A stretch of 64,000 nucleotides of DNA from Lachnospiraceae bacterium UBA3762 (GTDB lineage: Bacteria; Bacillota; Clostridia; Lachnospirales; Lachnospiraceae). Within the stretch, counting starts at the first letter, position 1, and every line of letters starts with the position of its first letter. Positions 34,260 through 43,744 of this stretch are shown piece by piece. The position numbers and the translations under genes were made by a program. Location of the stretch: contig DFGA01000059.1 of the NCBI GenBank assembly GCA_002371615.1, positions 1 through 64,000 on the forward strand, read 5' to 3'. The notes beneath the pieces are model-generated. The model did not search any database. It saw nothing but the letters and a program-made list of their open reading frames with translations, and was not told where the DNA came from.

Positions 34260-35738
34260 TTATGCCTCAATATATTCAGAGCCGATAATGTTTGCGTTAT
34301 ATTCTCTCAATTTGAAGTACACCAATGACAGATCACGCCACCTGGTCTCATTTCCGAGAAGCAGGATGATCACATTGCCAATACCTGTATACTCCGAATC
34401 CCTTACCTTGTCGGCTCCTTCGCTAATGTTGAGAACAGAAGCTTTGATATTACGTGTCTCAAGATCGCTTATCTGCTGCCCAGTTATATTCTCTGTCCGG
34501 TCTGTAAGTTTTCCGACAGAGAGGATCGTCACATTGTCGCAATCAGCAAACTTAAGGCCTGCCTCAAGATCATCCGTTAGCGATGTAATATCCTTTCCTT
34601 TCCTTGTCCTGAACCCATAAACCTTTTTGTCGTGGAGGAAGGTCTGAAGCCACCCTTTATACGGATACTCATATATTCCACCAAAATTTCGTACACCCGA
34701 AACATTTTCCAGGTCACTCTCTTCCCTTACAATCCTGATAAATATGAAGTATGCCATGTAGGCGCAGGCATATATGAATACACCGATAATAAAGCCGAGA
34801 ATTACATATTTGACACTAAATCCGGCCGTTGTGCCTCCTCCCGTTGCGGATGCCTCCGCTTCCGGGTTTTGCTCAGTTTCTGCAAGTTTCGACTCAAGTG
34901 CATTTAGATAGGATTCGGTGTTGTATTCACCTGCTTTATCGGCTATGATCTCCTCGACTATCGCCTGTCTTTCTTTCGTAAGCGCTGTAAATGTTTTATC
35001 ATACAGTGCTTTTGCGGTAACTATCTCTGCAACCCTTTTGTTTCTTGCCTTTATAAGTTCAACATCATTACCTCTTTTTGCTATAGACGAAACCGGTTCT
35101 ATAGTGTTAGGACCTGCAGCGCCTGATATCTTGTCGCGGTATATATCTACTGCGCCCGTAAGAGTTTTGTTCCATTCGTTAGTATCGGTTCCTTCCGGAA
35201 GCGTAACGCTTACTGATAGTATACCGTATGTCGGATCCTGCACTGTATTGTCAGCGACAGCACTGACAATCATGATATCTCTTAAAGAGTCAGTATCTAC
35301 ATCCTTATAGAGACTCTTTGCAAGAGTGGTATTAAAATCCGTATCATTCACTATGTTTGCGTATAGCTGAACCATTGTATACAGGTTCTCTCCCGGATCA
35401 GCGGATTCGAATCTGTAGAGGCTAGTTACGGTAACACAGTCACTGTAATCGACCTTCTTGAGCAGACTCCTGTCATATGACTCCTTCAGAACGATATAAT
35501 CAGTATACTGGGTCAATGCGGTTCCTATTGCCGAATAGTCATCGCTTGCCACTTGTTTTTCCTCGGTTGTCTGAGGCTGCGCCTGAACAGCCGTTGCTGC
35601 TGATCTGATATACATAACAAGGGAGAACACTATTGCGCAGCATATGCCTGCTGCAAGCAACCCTCTCCACTGTTCCAGGAGTCTTAAGAATATATCAATA
35701 AGATCTATTTCCTGTTCATTGAATCTTTCCTTGTCCAT
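34260..35738 (-). CDS. Wzz/CpsC-like chain-length protein with a pseudokinase-like tail
   Basis: A 492-residue protein with membrane helices near 27-45 and about 306-331, a long outer domain between them, and a cytoplasmic C-terminus of about 150 residues. As in its counterpart at 5390-6766 the tail has kinase-like strands (NVTILSVG, IKASVLNIS, GNVIILLLGNE, NIIGSEY at the end) but lacks a Walker A motif. It would control chain length of polysaccharide B. It is the first polysaccharide gene of this block, downstream of the ATPase-nuclease gene by 29 bases. Confidence 0.75.
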   Translation of the reverse strand: MDKERFNEQEIDLIDIFLRLLEQWRGLLAAGICCAIVFSLVMYIRSAATAVQAQPQTTEEKQVASDDYSAIGTALTQYTDYIVLKESYDRSLLKKVDYSDCVTVTSLYRFESADPGENLYTMVQLYANIVNDTDFNTTLAKSLYKDVDTDSLRDIMIVSAVADNTVQDPTYGILSVSVTLPEGTDTNEWNKTLTGAVDIYRDKISGAAGPNTIEPVSSIAKRGNDVELIKARNKRVAEIVTAKALYDKTFTALTKERQAIVEEIIADKAGEYNTESYLNALESKLAETEQNPEAEASATGGGTTAGFSVKYVILGFIIGVFIYACAYMAYFIFIRIVREESDLENVSGVRNFGGIYEYPYKGWLQTFLHDKKVYGFRTRKGKDITSLTDDLEAGLKFADCDNVTILSVGKLTDRTENITGQQISDLETRNIKASVLNISEGADKVRDSEYTGIGNVIILLLGNETRWRDLSLVYFKLREYNANIIGSEYIEA

Positions 35739-35767
35739 ACGATTATTGCCCTTTCACTTCGTATTTC

Positions 35768-37354
35768 TCACACAGTACCTTCATATAACAGTTTATCGCC
35801 GATATGTACCTGTTTGACACCGGTTTCTTTTTTCTTGTTGAAGTTAAAACTTAACATATATCCCGTGGTTAATCCAAAATAATCAAGGTATTCGCTTATC
35901 TGCTTCCCACCTTCTGCATTATATCTCTCACCTCTCCATATTTTGAGTTCTATAACATACCGTTGACCTAAGTAGTCGATGATCACATCTGTCCTTTTCT
36001 GATCCCTTGTCTGAGCTTCGATGTAGTAATTTCCGGTGCCGTTAATGATCGGCTTCAGATAAAGCAGGAAGTGCTCTCTTCCGTCCTTTTCTTTAAATCT
36101 ATCTTCAAGGGATCCAAAGACTTCATGATACGTATCGATAAATCCTGTTAATATCCGTCGTACATTTAGTTTACCATCTTCTATGAAGATATTCTTTGCC
36201 AGTTCACCCTCCCTGGAAAAAACATTCTGTTTTAGCTCCTCATCCGATAAGAAAAGGTTATAAAGCATTGTTTCAAATATTCGGTTGGCAATCCTTACAG
36301 TATTATGGTCATTTCTTATCAGGCCATACATCTGCATTTGAACAATAGCATCCTGCTGCGCATTATAAGTCAGCTTGGTCCCCTCCATCAGAATACTGCG
36401 GACCGATGCTTTAAGTTCAGGATAATAATCCAGATTTTTAGTAAGAGACTGAAAAAGTGTATTGTTTTCTGCGAGTATCAGCTTAACAGCTTCATCAATA
36501 CCTCTATTACTCCAGGTTTCCCCGGAATCCATCGTCCTGCCAACTTCCTCATCCAGCAACTGGCATATACGGCTGACCAGAAAAGGATAACCATTAGTGT
36601 ATTCACGAATGGACTTGGCAATGGCTGCTGTATTCATACCGGTATGATGGTCTGCCTCATACTCATCAAGCATACCTTTAATTCCGGCTTCCGAAAGGCT
36701 CATATCTATATCAAAATCAGCAGCTATGTTCCACGGACTGTTGACCTTATGTTCGTCTTCCGGTCGAATTTTGGTCTTTAGATGTTTCACATCAGTTACT
36801 CCGGCAAGGATGACCGATTGAAAAGTGCTGATTCCTTTAGTGTCTCTGTTAATATAATTATCGCGAAGCTGTGCAAGAAAATCCAAAAACACCTGGTTAT
36901 TTGTTGCGGAATCAACTTCATCAATTATTAGTACAATCGGTTTGCTTGACTCTTCGCACCAATTCAAAATAAAGTCAAAGAGATCACCCAATTTCTGGTT
37001 TTCTCCCATCTCCCCAAATAGTACATCTACATTTTCCAGTATTTCCTTCGGGACTGTTGATTCCCTGCGCAACTCTCTCCTAAGCAGCCTGCAAAACTCC
37101 TTTACAAACGACTGCTCATCTTCAAACCCGGCCTCACCGATTCCCTCAAAACTTGTACTAATGACAACATATTGCGTCGTCAACGCATTACTAAGTGCTG
37201 TAAGTGTCGTTGTCTTTCCATACTGCCTGGCTCGATTAACTGTAAAGTACTTACCATCATCCACAAGCTTCTTAATCTCTGCCACTCTTTCGGTAAGATC
37301 TACCATATAGTGCTTTTCAGGGATACAAACGGCAGTAGTATTAAACTTCTTCAT
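35768..37354 (-). CDS. AAA ATPase with C-terminal PD-(D/E)XK nuclease domain
   Basis: A 528-residue protein. The P-loop is RARQYGKTTT (41-50) and Walker B is IVLIIDEVDSA (140-150), as in the AAA-like/AAA-ATPase_like group. The C-terminal region carries a PD-(D/E)XK core: D456 in RTDVIID, then YVIELKIWRG (E469, K471), then a helix with GGKQISEYLDYFG. Such proteins are frequent, scattered and of unknown function in Clostridia and Bacteroidetes; a role in defence or mobile-element biology is only a guess. It has its own promoter and interrupts the polysaccharide genes. Confidence 0.82.
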   Translation of the reverse strand: MKKFNTTAVCIPEKHYMVDLTERVAEIKKLVDDGKYFTVNRARQYGKTTTLTALSNALTTQYVVISTSFEGIGEAGFEDEQSFVKEFCRLLRRELRRESTVPKEILENVDVLFGEMGENQKLGDLFDFILNWCEESSKPIVLIIDEVDSATNNQVFLDFLAQLRDNYINRDTKGISTFQSVILAGVTDVKHLKTKIRPEDEHKVNSPWNIAADFDIDMSLSEAGIKGMLDEYEADHHTGMNTAAIAKSIREYTNGYPFLVSRICQLLDEEVGRTMDSGETWSNRGIDEAVKLILAENNTLFQSLTKNLDYYPELKASVRSILMEGTKLTYNAQQDAIVQMQMYGLIRNDHNTVRIANRIFETMLYNLFLSDEELKQNVFSREGELAKNIFIEDGKLNVRRILTGFIDTYHEVFGSLEDRFKEKDGREHFLLYLKPIINGTGNYYIEAQTRDQKRTDVIIDYLGQRYVIELKIWRGERYNAEGGKQISEYLDYFGLTTGYMLSFNFNKKKETGVKQVHIGDKLLYEGTV

Positions 37355-37416
37355 TGTATTCTCACGCCTCTATATATTCAGAACAATAAAACCTGCCAGT
37401 AAACACATTCTGTGTA

Positions 37417-37445
37417 ATTCTACCATAAAGAGGCTGTTGTCTCAA
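37417..37445 (-). promoter_or_regulatory. Promoter of the ATPase-nuclease gene
   Basis: On the minus strand TTGAGA (37440-37445), 17 bases, then TAGAAT (37417-37422) with TGG before the -10 (extended -10). It lies between CapF and the ATPase gene, about 60 bases from the ATG at 37354, and could also transcribe locus B behind it. Confidence 0.65.
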
Positions 37446-37461
37446 CAAATTCCCGAAATTC

Positions 37462-38661
37462 TCACACCGGCTCATGGAATGTATCCGGATGCTCCTGGTC
37501 AAACAGCTCATTAGCCCACATCAGTGTTACAAGGTTTTCTGTATCGGACAGGTTGATGATATTATGGGTATATCCGGGAAGCATATGAACTGCCTGTATT
37601 TTATCTCCGCTGACTTCGAACTCGATCACTTCTTCGCTCCCTATCCGTCTCTCCTGAATGAGACCATGCCCGGATACAACTATGAAGAATTCCCACTTGC
37701 TGTTATGCCAGTGCTGGCCTTTCGTGATGCCGGGTTTACTGATATTAACTGAAAACTGCCCGTGGTCGGCCGTTTTCAGAAGTTCCGTAAACGATCCCCT
37801 CTCATCCGTATTCATCTTGAGGTCAAACGCCACCTTGTCCTTCGGAAGATAACTAAGATACATCGAATACAGTTTCTTTTCAAAGGATCCCTTCGGGATC
37901 GCCGGCATTATGAGGTTATCGGGCTGGTCATGAAATACATGCAGCAGATCAACTATTTCTCCGAGTGTAGCCTTGTATGTTACGGGGGCACCGCAATATT
38001 TCCCGTCATCGCACCAAATGGTGGTAAGGCCGTCATATTCGCAGTGATGCTCTTTTCCCTCTATCGCATCGTACATCTCCTCGATCAGATCATCAATGAA
38101 CAGCATCTCCAGTTCTACAGACGGATCATTTACCGTAATAGGCAGATCATTGGCGATATTATTACAGAACGTTCCAACTGCGCTGTTATAGTTCGGTCTG
38201 ACCCACTTCCCGACAAGGTTTGGGAATCTGTACACGAGAACCCTTACTCCGGTCTCCTTCCCGTACTCAAAGAACAGATCCTCTCCGGCCTTCTTGCTAA
38301 GGCCGTATTCCGATGTTCCAAATCTCCCTGCAAGTGTGGCCTGCAGACTGCTTGATAACATTACAGGGGCTTTGTTGCCATGTTTCTTAAGTGTATCCAG
38401 AAGCGTTGAGGCAAATCCGAAGTTACCTTTTTGGAACTCTTCGGGATCTTTGGGACGGTTCACCCCGGCAAGATTAAACACGAAGTCAGCCTTCGCACAG
38501 TACTCGTCCAGTTCCTCGGGTGTTGAATTGATATCATATTCATATATCTCATCAATATAGATATTGGGCCGGGTCTTATTCTTCCCGTCACGGATGGTCT
38601 TTAGATTCTCTGTTAAGTTGCGGCCTACAAACCCTGCCGCACCGGTGATCAGTATGTTCAA
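37462..38661 (-). CDS. capF: CapF-like SDR reductase with cupin domain (UDP-L-FucNAc pathway)
   Basis: A 399-residue two-domain enzyme. The N-terminal SDR domain has ITGAAGFVGRNL (5-16) and the YGLSKKAGE catalytic Tyr/Lys. The C-terminal cupin has KGQHWHNSKWEFFIVVSG with zinc-binding histidines. In Staphylococcus aureus CapF (369 residues) the cupin epimerises at C3 and the SDR reduces C4 of the keto-sugar made by CapE. No capE-type dehydratase is in this window; wecB at 10969 could be the third enzyme. It is the last gene of the run 46596-37462. Confidence 0.88.
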   Translation of the reverse strand: MNILITGAAGFVGRNLTENLKTIRDGKNKTRPNIYIDEIYEYDINSTPEELDEYCAKADFVFNLAGVNRPKDPEEFQKGNFGFASTLLDTLKKHGNKAPVMLSSSLQATLAGRFGTSEYGLSKKAGEDLFFEYGKETGVRVLVYRFPNLVGKWVRPNYNSAVGTFCNNIANDLPITVNDPSVELEMLFIDDLIEEMYDAIEGKEHHCEYDGLTTIWCDDGKYCGAPVTYKATLGEIVDLLHVFHDQPDNLIMPAIPKGSFEKKLYSMYLSYLPKDKVAFDLKMNTDERGSFTELLKTADHGQFSVNISKPGITKGQHWHNSKWEFFIVVSGHGLIQERRIGSEEVIEFEVSGDKIQAVHMLPGYTHNIINLSDTENLVTLMWANELFDQEHPDTFHEPV

Positions 38662-38705
38662 TTTGTATGTCCTTTCTGCTAATCTATAGTGTAATATCCG
38701 GCTTG

Positions 38706-40289
38706 TTATCTTGCGTAGAATACCACTTCATACGGCATGTTGCCGAGCTGCAGATCAAGCCTGTCGATAAGCCTGTAGCCGTTTTGTTCACAGAACTGCT
38801 CGTCAAAGATGTTACTGTCTGCAGATACATCAAATGTGATGAGGGAATACTGATGTTCCTGCGCTTTATCAATGATACTCTGTCTGTATTTAAGATTCTG
38901 GTCAACAAGCGGCTGCATGTAGGGGAGATATTCGGTAGGAATTCCGGTACTTTCTATCGCATTTACCGTATTTACGCTAACCTCACCTTCGTGTCCGCAC
39001 AGCCACTGCCCGTTTCCTCTTATAAATCCGTCATAAGCAAGACTTCTGGAATAATAGATGTCTCCATCCGCGCTGTATTGCTGTGTATATCCATATGCCT
39101 TCTGCCAGTTGGCGATCTCTTCTTCCGTAAGGATGTGGAGTGGGAGTCTTCCGAATCCAAAATACAGGGTAAATATAATTACCAACACGTAAGCTGATAT
39201 AAATATGATATTTCCCGTATCTGGTAGCATTCGTTCTATGCATACAAGTGCCACTACGGAAACAGCGGGCATCCATAATTGCAGGAAATAAGTGATAAGT
39301 GCCCCATCATTTCTTCCTATAACAAACAGAGGAATGAGCATCACAACAGAAGTCACAACAGATAGTGCTAGCGGATCATTTTCCTTTATCTTAAGGCTCT
39401 TTAAGCTGATATTACTCTTGCGAAACTTCCTGATTCCCATAAATGCCGCAACAACAATTACCGCAAACAGTGCTGCAAATGAGAACACAAGATAATCAAG
39501 CTGTTCGAAAAATGTTGACAGTCTGAATCCACCACCTAGGCCTGCACCAAGATATGTAAATACTATCGTCTTCATCCAGTAAAGCGGCCATTCCGCTGTT
39601 ATGATCACAGCTACGGCTGCATTTATCGCAAAAGTATATATAAAGAGCCGTATTGCGTCCTTTACAGAATACAGGAGCATATATATGAATACCGGTACGG
39701 CAGCGAATATAAAGTACTGCTTGGTATAGAAGCACAGTGTGATACCGATGGCGCTCCATACAGGCTTGTTCTTGATCCTGTCAGATGATGCGGCGTATAT
39801 AGTCAGTAAGTAAAGAAGAAGTCCCAGATCATCGGGCGCAGCCGATATGTACCCGTACCTCCAATGGCAGAACATGAACATAAGCCCGGTAAGGACAGGT
39901 GCCACTGTTGTTCTCGCGCATTTCGCCGTGACCGCGTATCCTATAACGCCGGAGGCCAGGATGCTCAGAAGTGATATAACAAAATGTGCCGTAACCGCTC
40001 CGCATCCCGTGATTTTTGCTATTGCTGCAGCCACAAGGCTGTTTATGAACGGATAATCGTAGTTAACCCCGGGGACCTCTCTCTCAAGTGATGCCGGTGT
40101 GTAGGGACTGTATCCTTCAAGAAACGTGTTGGTCAGTGCTACATTTGCAGGCTCTAATATCTCTTTCGGATAAGGAAGTGCCAGTACCCCCGCATATATG
40201 ATTCTGAATACAAAAAACACGGCAGTTACGAGAACTGCCAGTGTTATTAGTTTATATATGATTTTTTCTTCTTTGAAAAGATTCAGCAT
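38706..40289 (-). CDS. Polytopic membrane protein, GT-C glycosyltransferase-like
   Basis: A 527-residue protein with about 11-12 membrane segments in the first 400 residues and a soluble C-terminal part of about 130. The first outer loop has an acidic EPANVALTNTFLEGYSPYT and later YDYPFINSL, the position where GT-C (GT39/GT83-like) enzymes keep their catalytic acidic residue. It may add a sugar from a polyprenyl-phosphate donor outside the membrane; the ArnC/DPM-like GT2 at 44466 could make that donor. The assignment rests on topology. Confidence 0.65.
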   Translation of the reverse strand: MLNLFKEEKIIYKLITLAVLVTAVFFVFRIIYAGVLALPYPKEILEPANVALTNTFLEGYSPYTPASLEREVPGVNYDYPFINSLVAAAIAKITGCGAVTAHFVISLLSILASGVIGYAVTAKCARTTVAPVLTGLMFMFCHWRYGYISAAPDDLGLLLYLLTIYAASSDRIKNKPVWSAIGITLCFYTKQYFIFAAVPVFIYMLLYSVKDAIRLFIYTFAINAAVAVIITAEWPLYWMKTIVFTYLGAGLGGGFRLSTFFEQLDYLVFSFAALFAVIVVAAFMGIRKFRKSNISLKSLKIKENDPLALSVVTSVVMLIPLFVIGRNDGALITYFLQLWMPAVSVVALVCIERMLPDTGNIIFISAYVLVIIFTLYFGFGRLPLHILTEEEIANWQKAYGYTQQYSADGDIYYSRSLAYDGFIRGNGQWLCGHEGEVSVNTVNAIESTGIPTEYLPYMQPLVDQNLKYRQSIIDKAQEHQYSLITFDVSADSNIFDEQFCEQNGYRLIDRLDLQLGNMPYEVVFYAR

Positions 40290-40295
40290 TACGTA

Positions 40296-41090
40296 TTATT
40301 TCTTGTCCTGATATACAGCATAGACGTTTGCATCGTGAGTGACATTATTATTATTAAAACTGTCGCCGTCTTTTGTTTCATAATGGACAAATTCTTTGCC
40401 GTCATGTCCGGGAGGTGTAACCCAGTCGCTTTCCCCGTTCCTGACTTTGTGAATATCGATCAGGTCTCCGTCTGTGGAATCATAGTACTTGATCGTATTC
40501 GTCTCATAATACCATGCACGGATCGCACGGTCTTCCGTAACATTTGTCCAGTCGCCTTCCCAGCCGGCAAAATCGTACCCTGCAAGGCACGGATCGGCAG
40601 GTGTCGGAAGCGATGCCCCGTAAGGAACAATATCAGTCTTCCACAGTTCACCGTTCCATCCGTTATACCAATGTACAGCGCAAGTCTGTCCCGGAACACC
40701 CTTCGGGATATTGAGATCCTTCCACCATTCAGGCCATGGAGCACTCTTGTTTGAATTGATTTTCTTGGTGTATGATGAAACTACAGATGCCGCAGGCGCT
40801 GCAACAGGTGTAGATGCGGCATTCTTGGCATATGCACCGAGTATTACTCTGTCTTCGGTTACGTTCGCAGCGCTTCCCACCCATGACAAAAACGTAAATC
40901 CGGGAACAGCCGTATCTGTAGGTACAGGTGCATTCTGTCCATGATTTACCTGAACAGTCTGTGATTTTGCCCCGTAGATATATGTTACATTATGCTTTAC
41001 CGCAGCCTTAGCCTCTGTAATTCCCAGCGTCGTGATGATAACTGCCGCTGACAGAATGCACAATCCTGCCTTTTTGATTGGATTATACAT
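40296..41090 (-). CDS. Secreted protein with InlB B-type repeats
   Basis: A 264-residue exported protein. The ATG at 41090 was chosen because AAGGAGGGG lies six bases upstream; it gives a clear signal peptide (KKAGLCILSAAVIITTLG, cleavage near EAKA-AV). The rest has three or four repeats of the Listeria-Bacteroides (InlB B) kind: Y..G....V..G......P..PG..F..W....NVTED...A.Y. No sorting signal or anchor is visible, so it may be released or bound to surface polymer. It lies between the GT-C-like and CotH genes in the same run. Confidence 0.8.
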   Translation of the reverse strand: MYNPIKKAGLCILSAAVIITTLGITEAKAAVKHNVTYIYGAKSQTVQVNHGQNAPVPTDTAVPGFTFLSWVGSAANVTEDRVILGAYAKNAASTPVAAPAASVVSSYTKKINSNKSAPWPEWWKDLNIPKGVPGQTCAVHWYNGWNGELWKTDIVPYGASLPTPADPCLAGYDFAGWEGDWTNVTEDRAIRAWYYETNTIKYYDSTDGDLIDIHKVRNGESDWVTPPGHDGKEFVHYETKDGDSFNNNNVTHDANVYAVYQDKK

Positions 41091-41156
41091 ATTCTTCCCC
41101 TCCTTATAACCCTTACAAAACATCACACTGTCATTATTATAACATAAACTTTTCCG

Positions 41157-43058
41157 TTAATATATCTTATTTATTACATCTTTCATAACATTTTTACGAT
41201 TCAGCAGGAAATCCTCTATTTCTCCAATCTCCGGCTCATCCCACTTACCGGATTCAAGATGATTTTTTACGTTTTCTTCGGAAAATGCGGTCTCCCCAAG
41301 TTCCGTAAGCCTTTCGGCAAACTTCTGCCTGAAATCATCGTTTTTTATGAGAGCTACGTATAATGTACTCTCCTCCAGAAACCAGTCACTGAATATCCTT
41401 ATCTCACTCTCAAACGCATAATCCCCGTCATGAAGCATCCATCTGAATCTGCCGTCACCGCCGGGATCGCCATTTGGTTCCTTGACTCTCCAGTACATAT
41501 CATTCTCAAACTCGGCCCAATCGGTATTTCCTGCCCACGTATTAATTGCCAGATAATCAATATAACTGTCGATATCCATCATAGTCTGTATTTTCTCATA
41601 GTTTTCCGCAACAGACAGGTCGTAGTTTTCTGCAAAGTCATCAATAGCAAGATACCAGCCACGTATAGTATTGTACTCTTCCTCGTCGGCGTAATCAGTC
41701 TCAGGAAAGGTCTCAGCCATGATAACAAGATTATCCGGAGCTATATTATAATGGTCTTCAAAATATTTCTCATCAAGACGCTGTCTGATATATACATTAT
41801 TCCAAAACTCCCCGTTTATAAAGAGTGCAACCCTGTCCGTAGTCTTGGGTTTTATGATGGTCTCATCATCTACGAGATCATAGAACACCGATTCCTTGAA
41901 ACTATCATCAAGGATCACTCCGTCAGATCGGTATTCTTCCCCGTCAAAGAAATCGTAAGCAAAAACATCGGATCCGCTGTAGCAGTTTCTGGCTCTCAGC
42001 TGAAAGTTCTTGATCCTGCGGTCCCTTGTAGTTCTGCCCTGAAGCCTTAGTCCGCATTTTTGTTCCAAAACCTTAGTTCCGCCTCTGAAGTAATCCATAT
42101 CGGCAGCAACTTCCCATTCTCGTCCTTTTTGTTTAAAATTAACCGGCGGTGCTTCCCCCTCCATACCGTTTAGATACCACTCATCATACTCCTGTCCGCA
42201 AGAGACGATACCATACGGTCCGAACAGATCATCTCTGTCTGCCACAATAGATATAACATTTCTGTATTTATCAGCACAAAAGAAATACTCTCTTGTGACC
42301 GTATCACTCCTGTTACCGTATTCATCTATCGCGGCAGCCCTGATTATAAATGCCTTTTCAACAGGAGTTTCCACAGGCTGTTCCACACTGAAGACTTCGC
42401 CTTTATCATTGCAGTATTCTTTTTCAAGATACCTTTTGACCGTATTAGGTACATTTACTACTGTATTGGGTTCATCAGACCGGTCATATACACGGATAGG
42501 TTCTGTGTATACATAAGAGCTGATATCCGGTTCGCTGCCATCTAGCGTGTAATAAATCGGGGTCCGACCCTTTACCGACATATCCAGATAAAACTCTTCG
42601 CTATAAAACCCACTGTCTGCGGACAGTTTCGGCTCTTCCGGCTTCATACTTTCAGTATACTTAAAAATAATTTTTCCTTTTGCGTCGGACAGATACACAT
42701 TCTCACTGTTATCACGCTTAAGGGCAAAGTTCCAGCTTGGGTCAAGCCTTATCATGACTGAATCAAAAGCCGGGATCACTAATCCGTCGAGTGGCAGTTT
42801 CATGTAGTCTTTGGAAGAGTCGGACAGAAAATATCCGGTAAGATCATACGGATGGTCCGTCATATTTCTGATACGAACATAATCCGAGAATTCAATAGAG
42901 CCGTCTTCTTTGATAATACGCGGGCTGTTGGTGTGTACATCATATATGATAAGCCCCTTCGGAAGCTTAACATGCGGTCCGATATACAATATTACGGCAA
43001 GAAATGCCGTAAACAGACCCAGTATCGCAAATTTAATGATTTTCTTTCGGGATTTCAT
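41157..43058 (-). CDS. CotH-family protein kinase-like protein with lamin-tail and chitobiase-type domains
   Basis: A 633-residue membrane-anchored extracellular protein: an N-terminal helix (9-27), a lamin-tail-like beta domain (about 35-135, DYVRIRNMTDHPYDLTGYFL), a chitobiase C-terminal-like segment (PIYYTLDGSEPD) and a CotH region from about 310 (GLRLQGRTTRDRRIKNFQLR, FWNNVYIRQRLDEKYF, and MLHDGDYAFES near the end, carrying the metal-binding Asp). CotH proteins phosphorylate spore-coat or surface proteins; here the target may be the neighbouring secreted protein. It precedes by 11 bases the stop of the DUF4956 gene. Confidence 0.85.
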   Translation of the reverse strand: MKSRKKIIKFAILGLFTAFLAVILYIGPHVKLPKGLIIYDVHTNSPRIIKEDGSIEFSDYVRIRNMTDHPYDLTGYFLSDSSKDYMKLPLDGLVIPAFDSVMIRLDPSWNFALKRDNSENVYLSDAKGKIIFKYTESMKPEEPKLSADSGFYSEEFYLDMSVKGRTPIYYTLDGSEPDISSYVYTEPIRVYDRSDEPNTVVNVPNTVKRYLEKEYCNDKGEVFSVEQPVETPVEKAFIIRAAAIDEYGNRSDTVTREYFFCADKYRNVISIVADRDDLFGPYGIVSCGQEYDEWYLNGMEGEAPPVNFKQKGREWEVAADMDYFRGGTKVLEQKCGLRLQGRTTRDRRIKNFQLRARNCYSGSDVFAYDFFDGEEYRSDGVILDDSFKESVFYDLVDDETIIKPKTTDRVALFINGEFWNNVYIRQRLDEKYFEDHYNIAPDNLVIMAETFPETDYADEEEYNTIRGWYLAIDDFAENYDLSVAENYEKIQTMMDIDSYIDYLAINTWAGNTDWAEFENDMYWRVKEPNGDPGGDGRFRWMLHDGDYAFESEIRIFSDWFLEESTLYVALIKNDDFRQKFAERLTELGETAFSEENVKNHLESGKWDEPEIGEIEDFLLNRKNVMKDVINKIY

Positions 43059-43069
43059 TGTTGTCTTTA

Positions 43070-43744
43070 TCAGAAACTGACTTCGCCTTCATGAGACATT
43101 ACGGACACTGAACTTACACCGTCTACCGATGATATGGATCTGGCAAGTGCCGCAGAGTCGTTGGTCCGAAGTTCATATACCAGTTCAAGGACGCCGTTTG
43201 TCAAAACTCTTGATTTTTCCTCATAACTTCTCGTGTTATCCCTGATCTTTTCAAGTATCTGCGGATCCGAGTCCACACCCGCATTTACGACAAGTATCAC
43301 CGGTGCCTTGATGACCGGAATGCGGTCAAGAATATATATGACGATCGTAGTTATAACAGACAGTATGATCGCAATCTCAACAAGCCCGGCACCGCAGATG
43401 ATGCCCACGGAAATAGCCCAGAACAGGAATGCAAGGTCCATCGGATCCTTGACCGCCGTTCTGAACCTGACGATCGAAAGGGCACCGACCATACCCAGCG
43501 ATATGACAACGCTGGACTGAACAGTCAGGATGATCGCAGCGGTTATGACCGACATTAATACAAGTGATATATTAAAGCTTTTTGAATAGAAAGTTTTCCT
43601 GGTCATAAAACGATATACCGCATATATATACAATCCGAGCAGTACGGCGAAGAATATGACGACCAATATCTGCTTGGCGGAAAGCTCAATGCTGGCATAA
43701 CCCTCAAGAAATGATTTTTTGAAAATATCCGAAAAAGTATTCAT
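43070..43744 (-). CDS. DUF4956 membrane protein
   Basis: A 224-residue protein with four membrane helices in the first 135 residues and a cytoplasmic C-terminal domain. The conserved core VGALSIVRFRTAVKDPMDLA (about 91-110) is typical of DUF4956, whose function is unknown. Its neighbours, a VTC domain protein and CotH, are the usual company of this family. It overlaps the VTC gene by four bases, a sign of coupled translation and probably of one complex. Confidence 0.88.
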   Translation of the reverse strand: MNTFSDIFKKSFLEGYASIELSAKQILVVIFFAVLLGLYIYAVYRFMTRKTFYSKSFNISLVLMSVITAAIILTVQSSVVISLGMVGALSIVRFRTAVKDPMDLAFLFWAISVGIICGAGLVEIAIILSVITTIVIYILDRIPVIKAPVILVVNAGVDSDPQILEKIRDNTRSYEEKSRVLTNGVLELVYELRTNDSAALARSISSVDGVSSVSVMSHEGEVSF

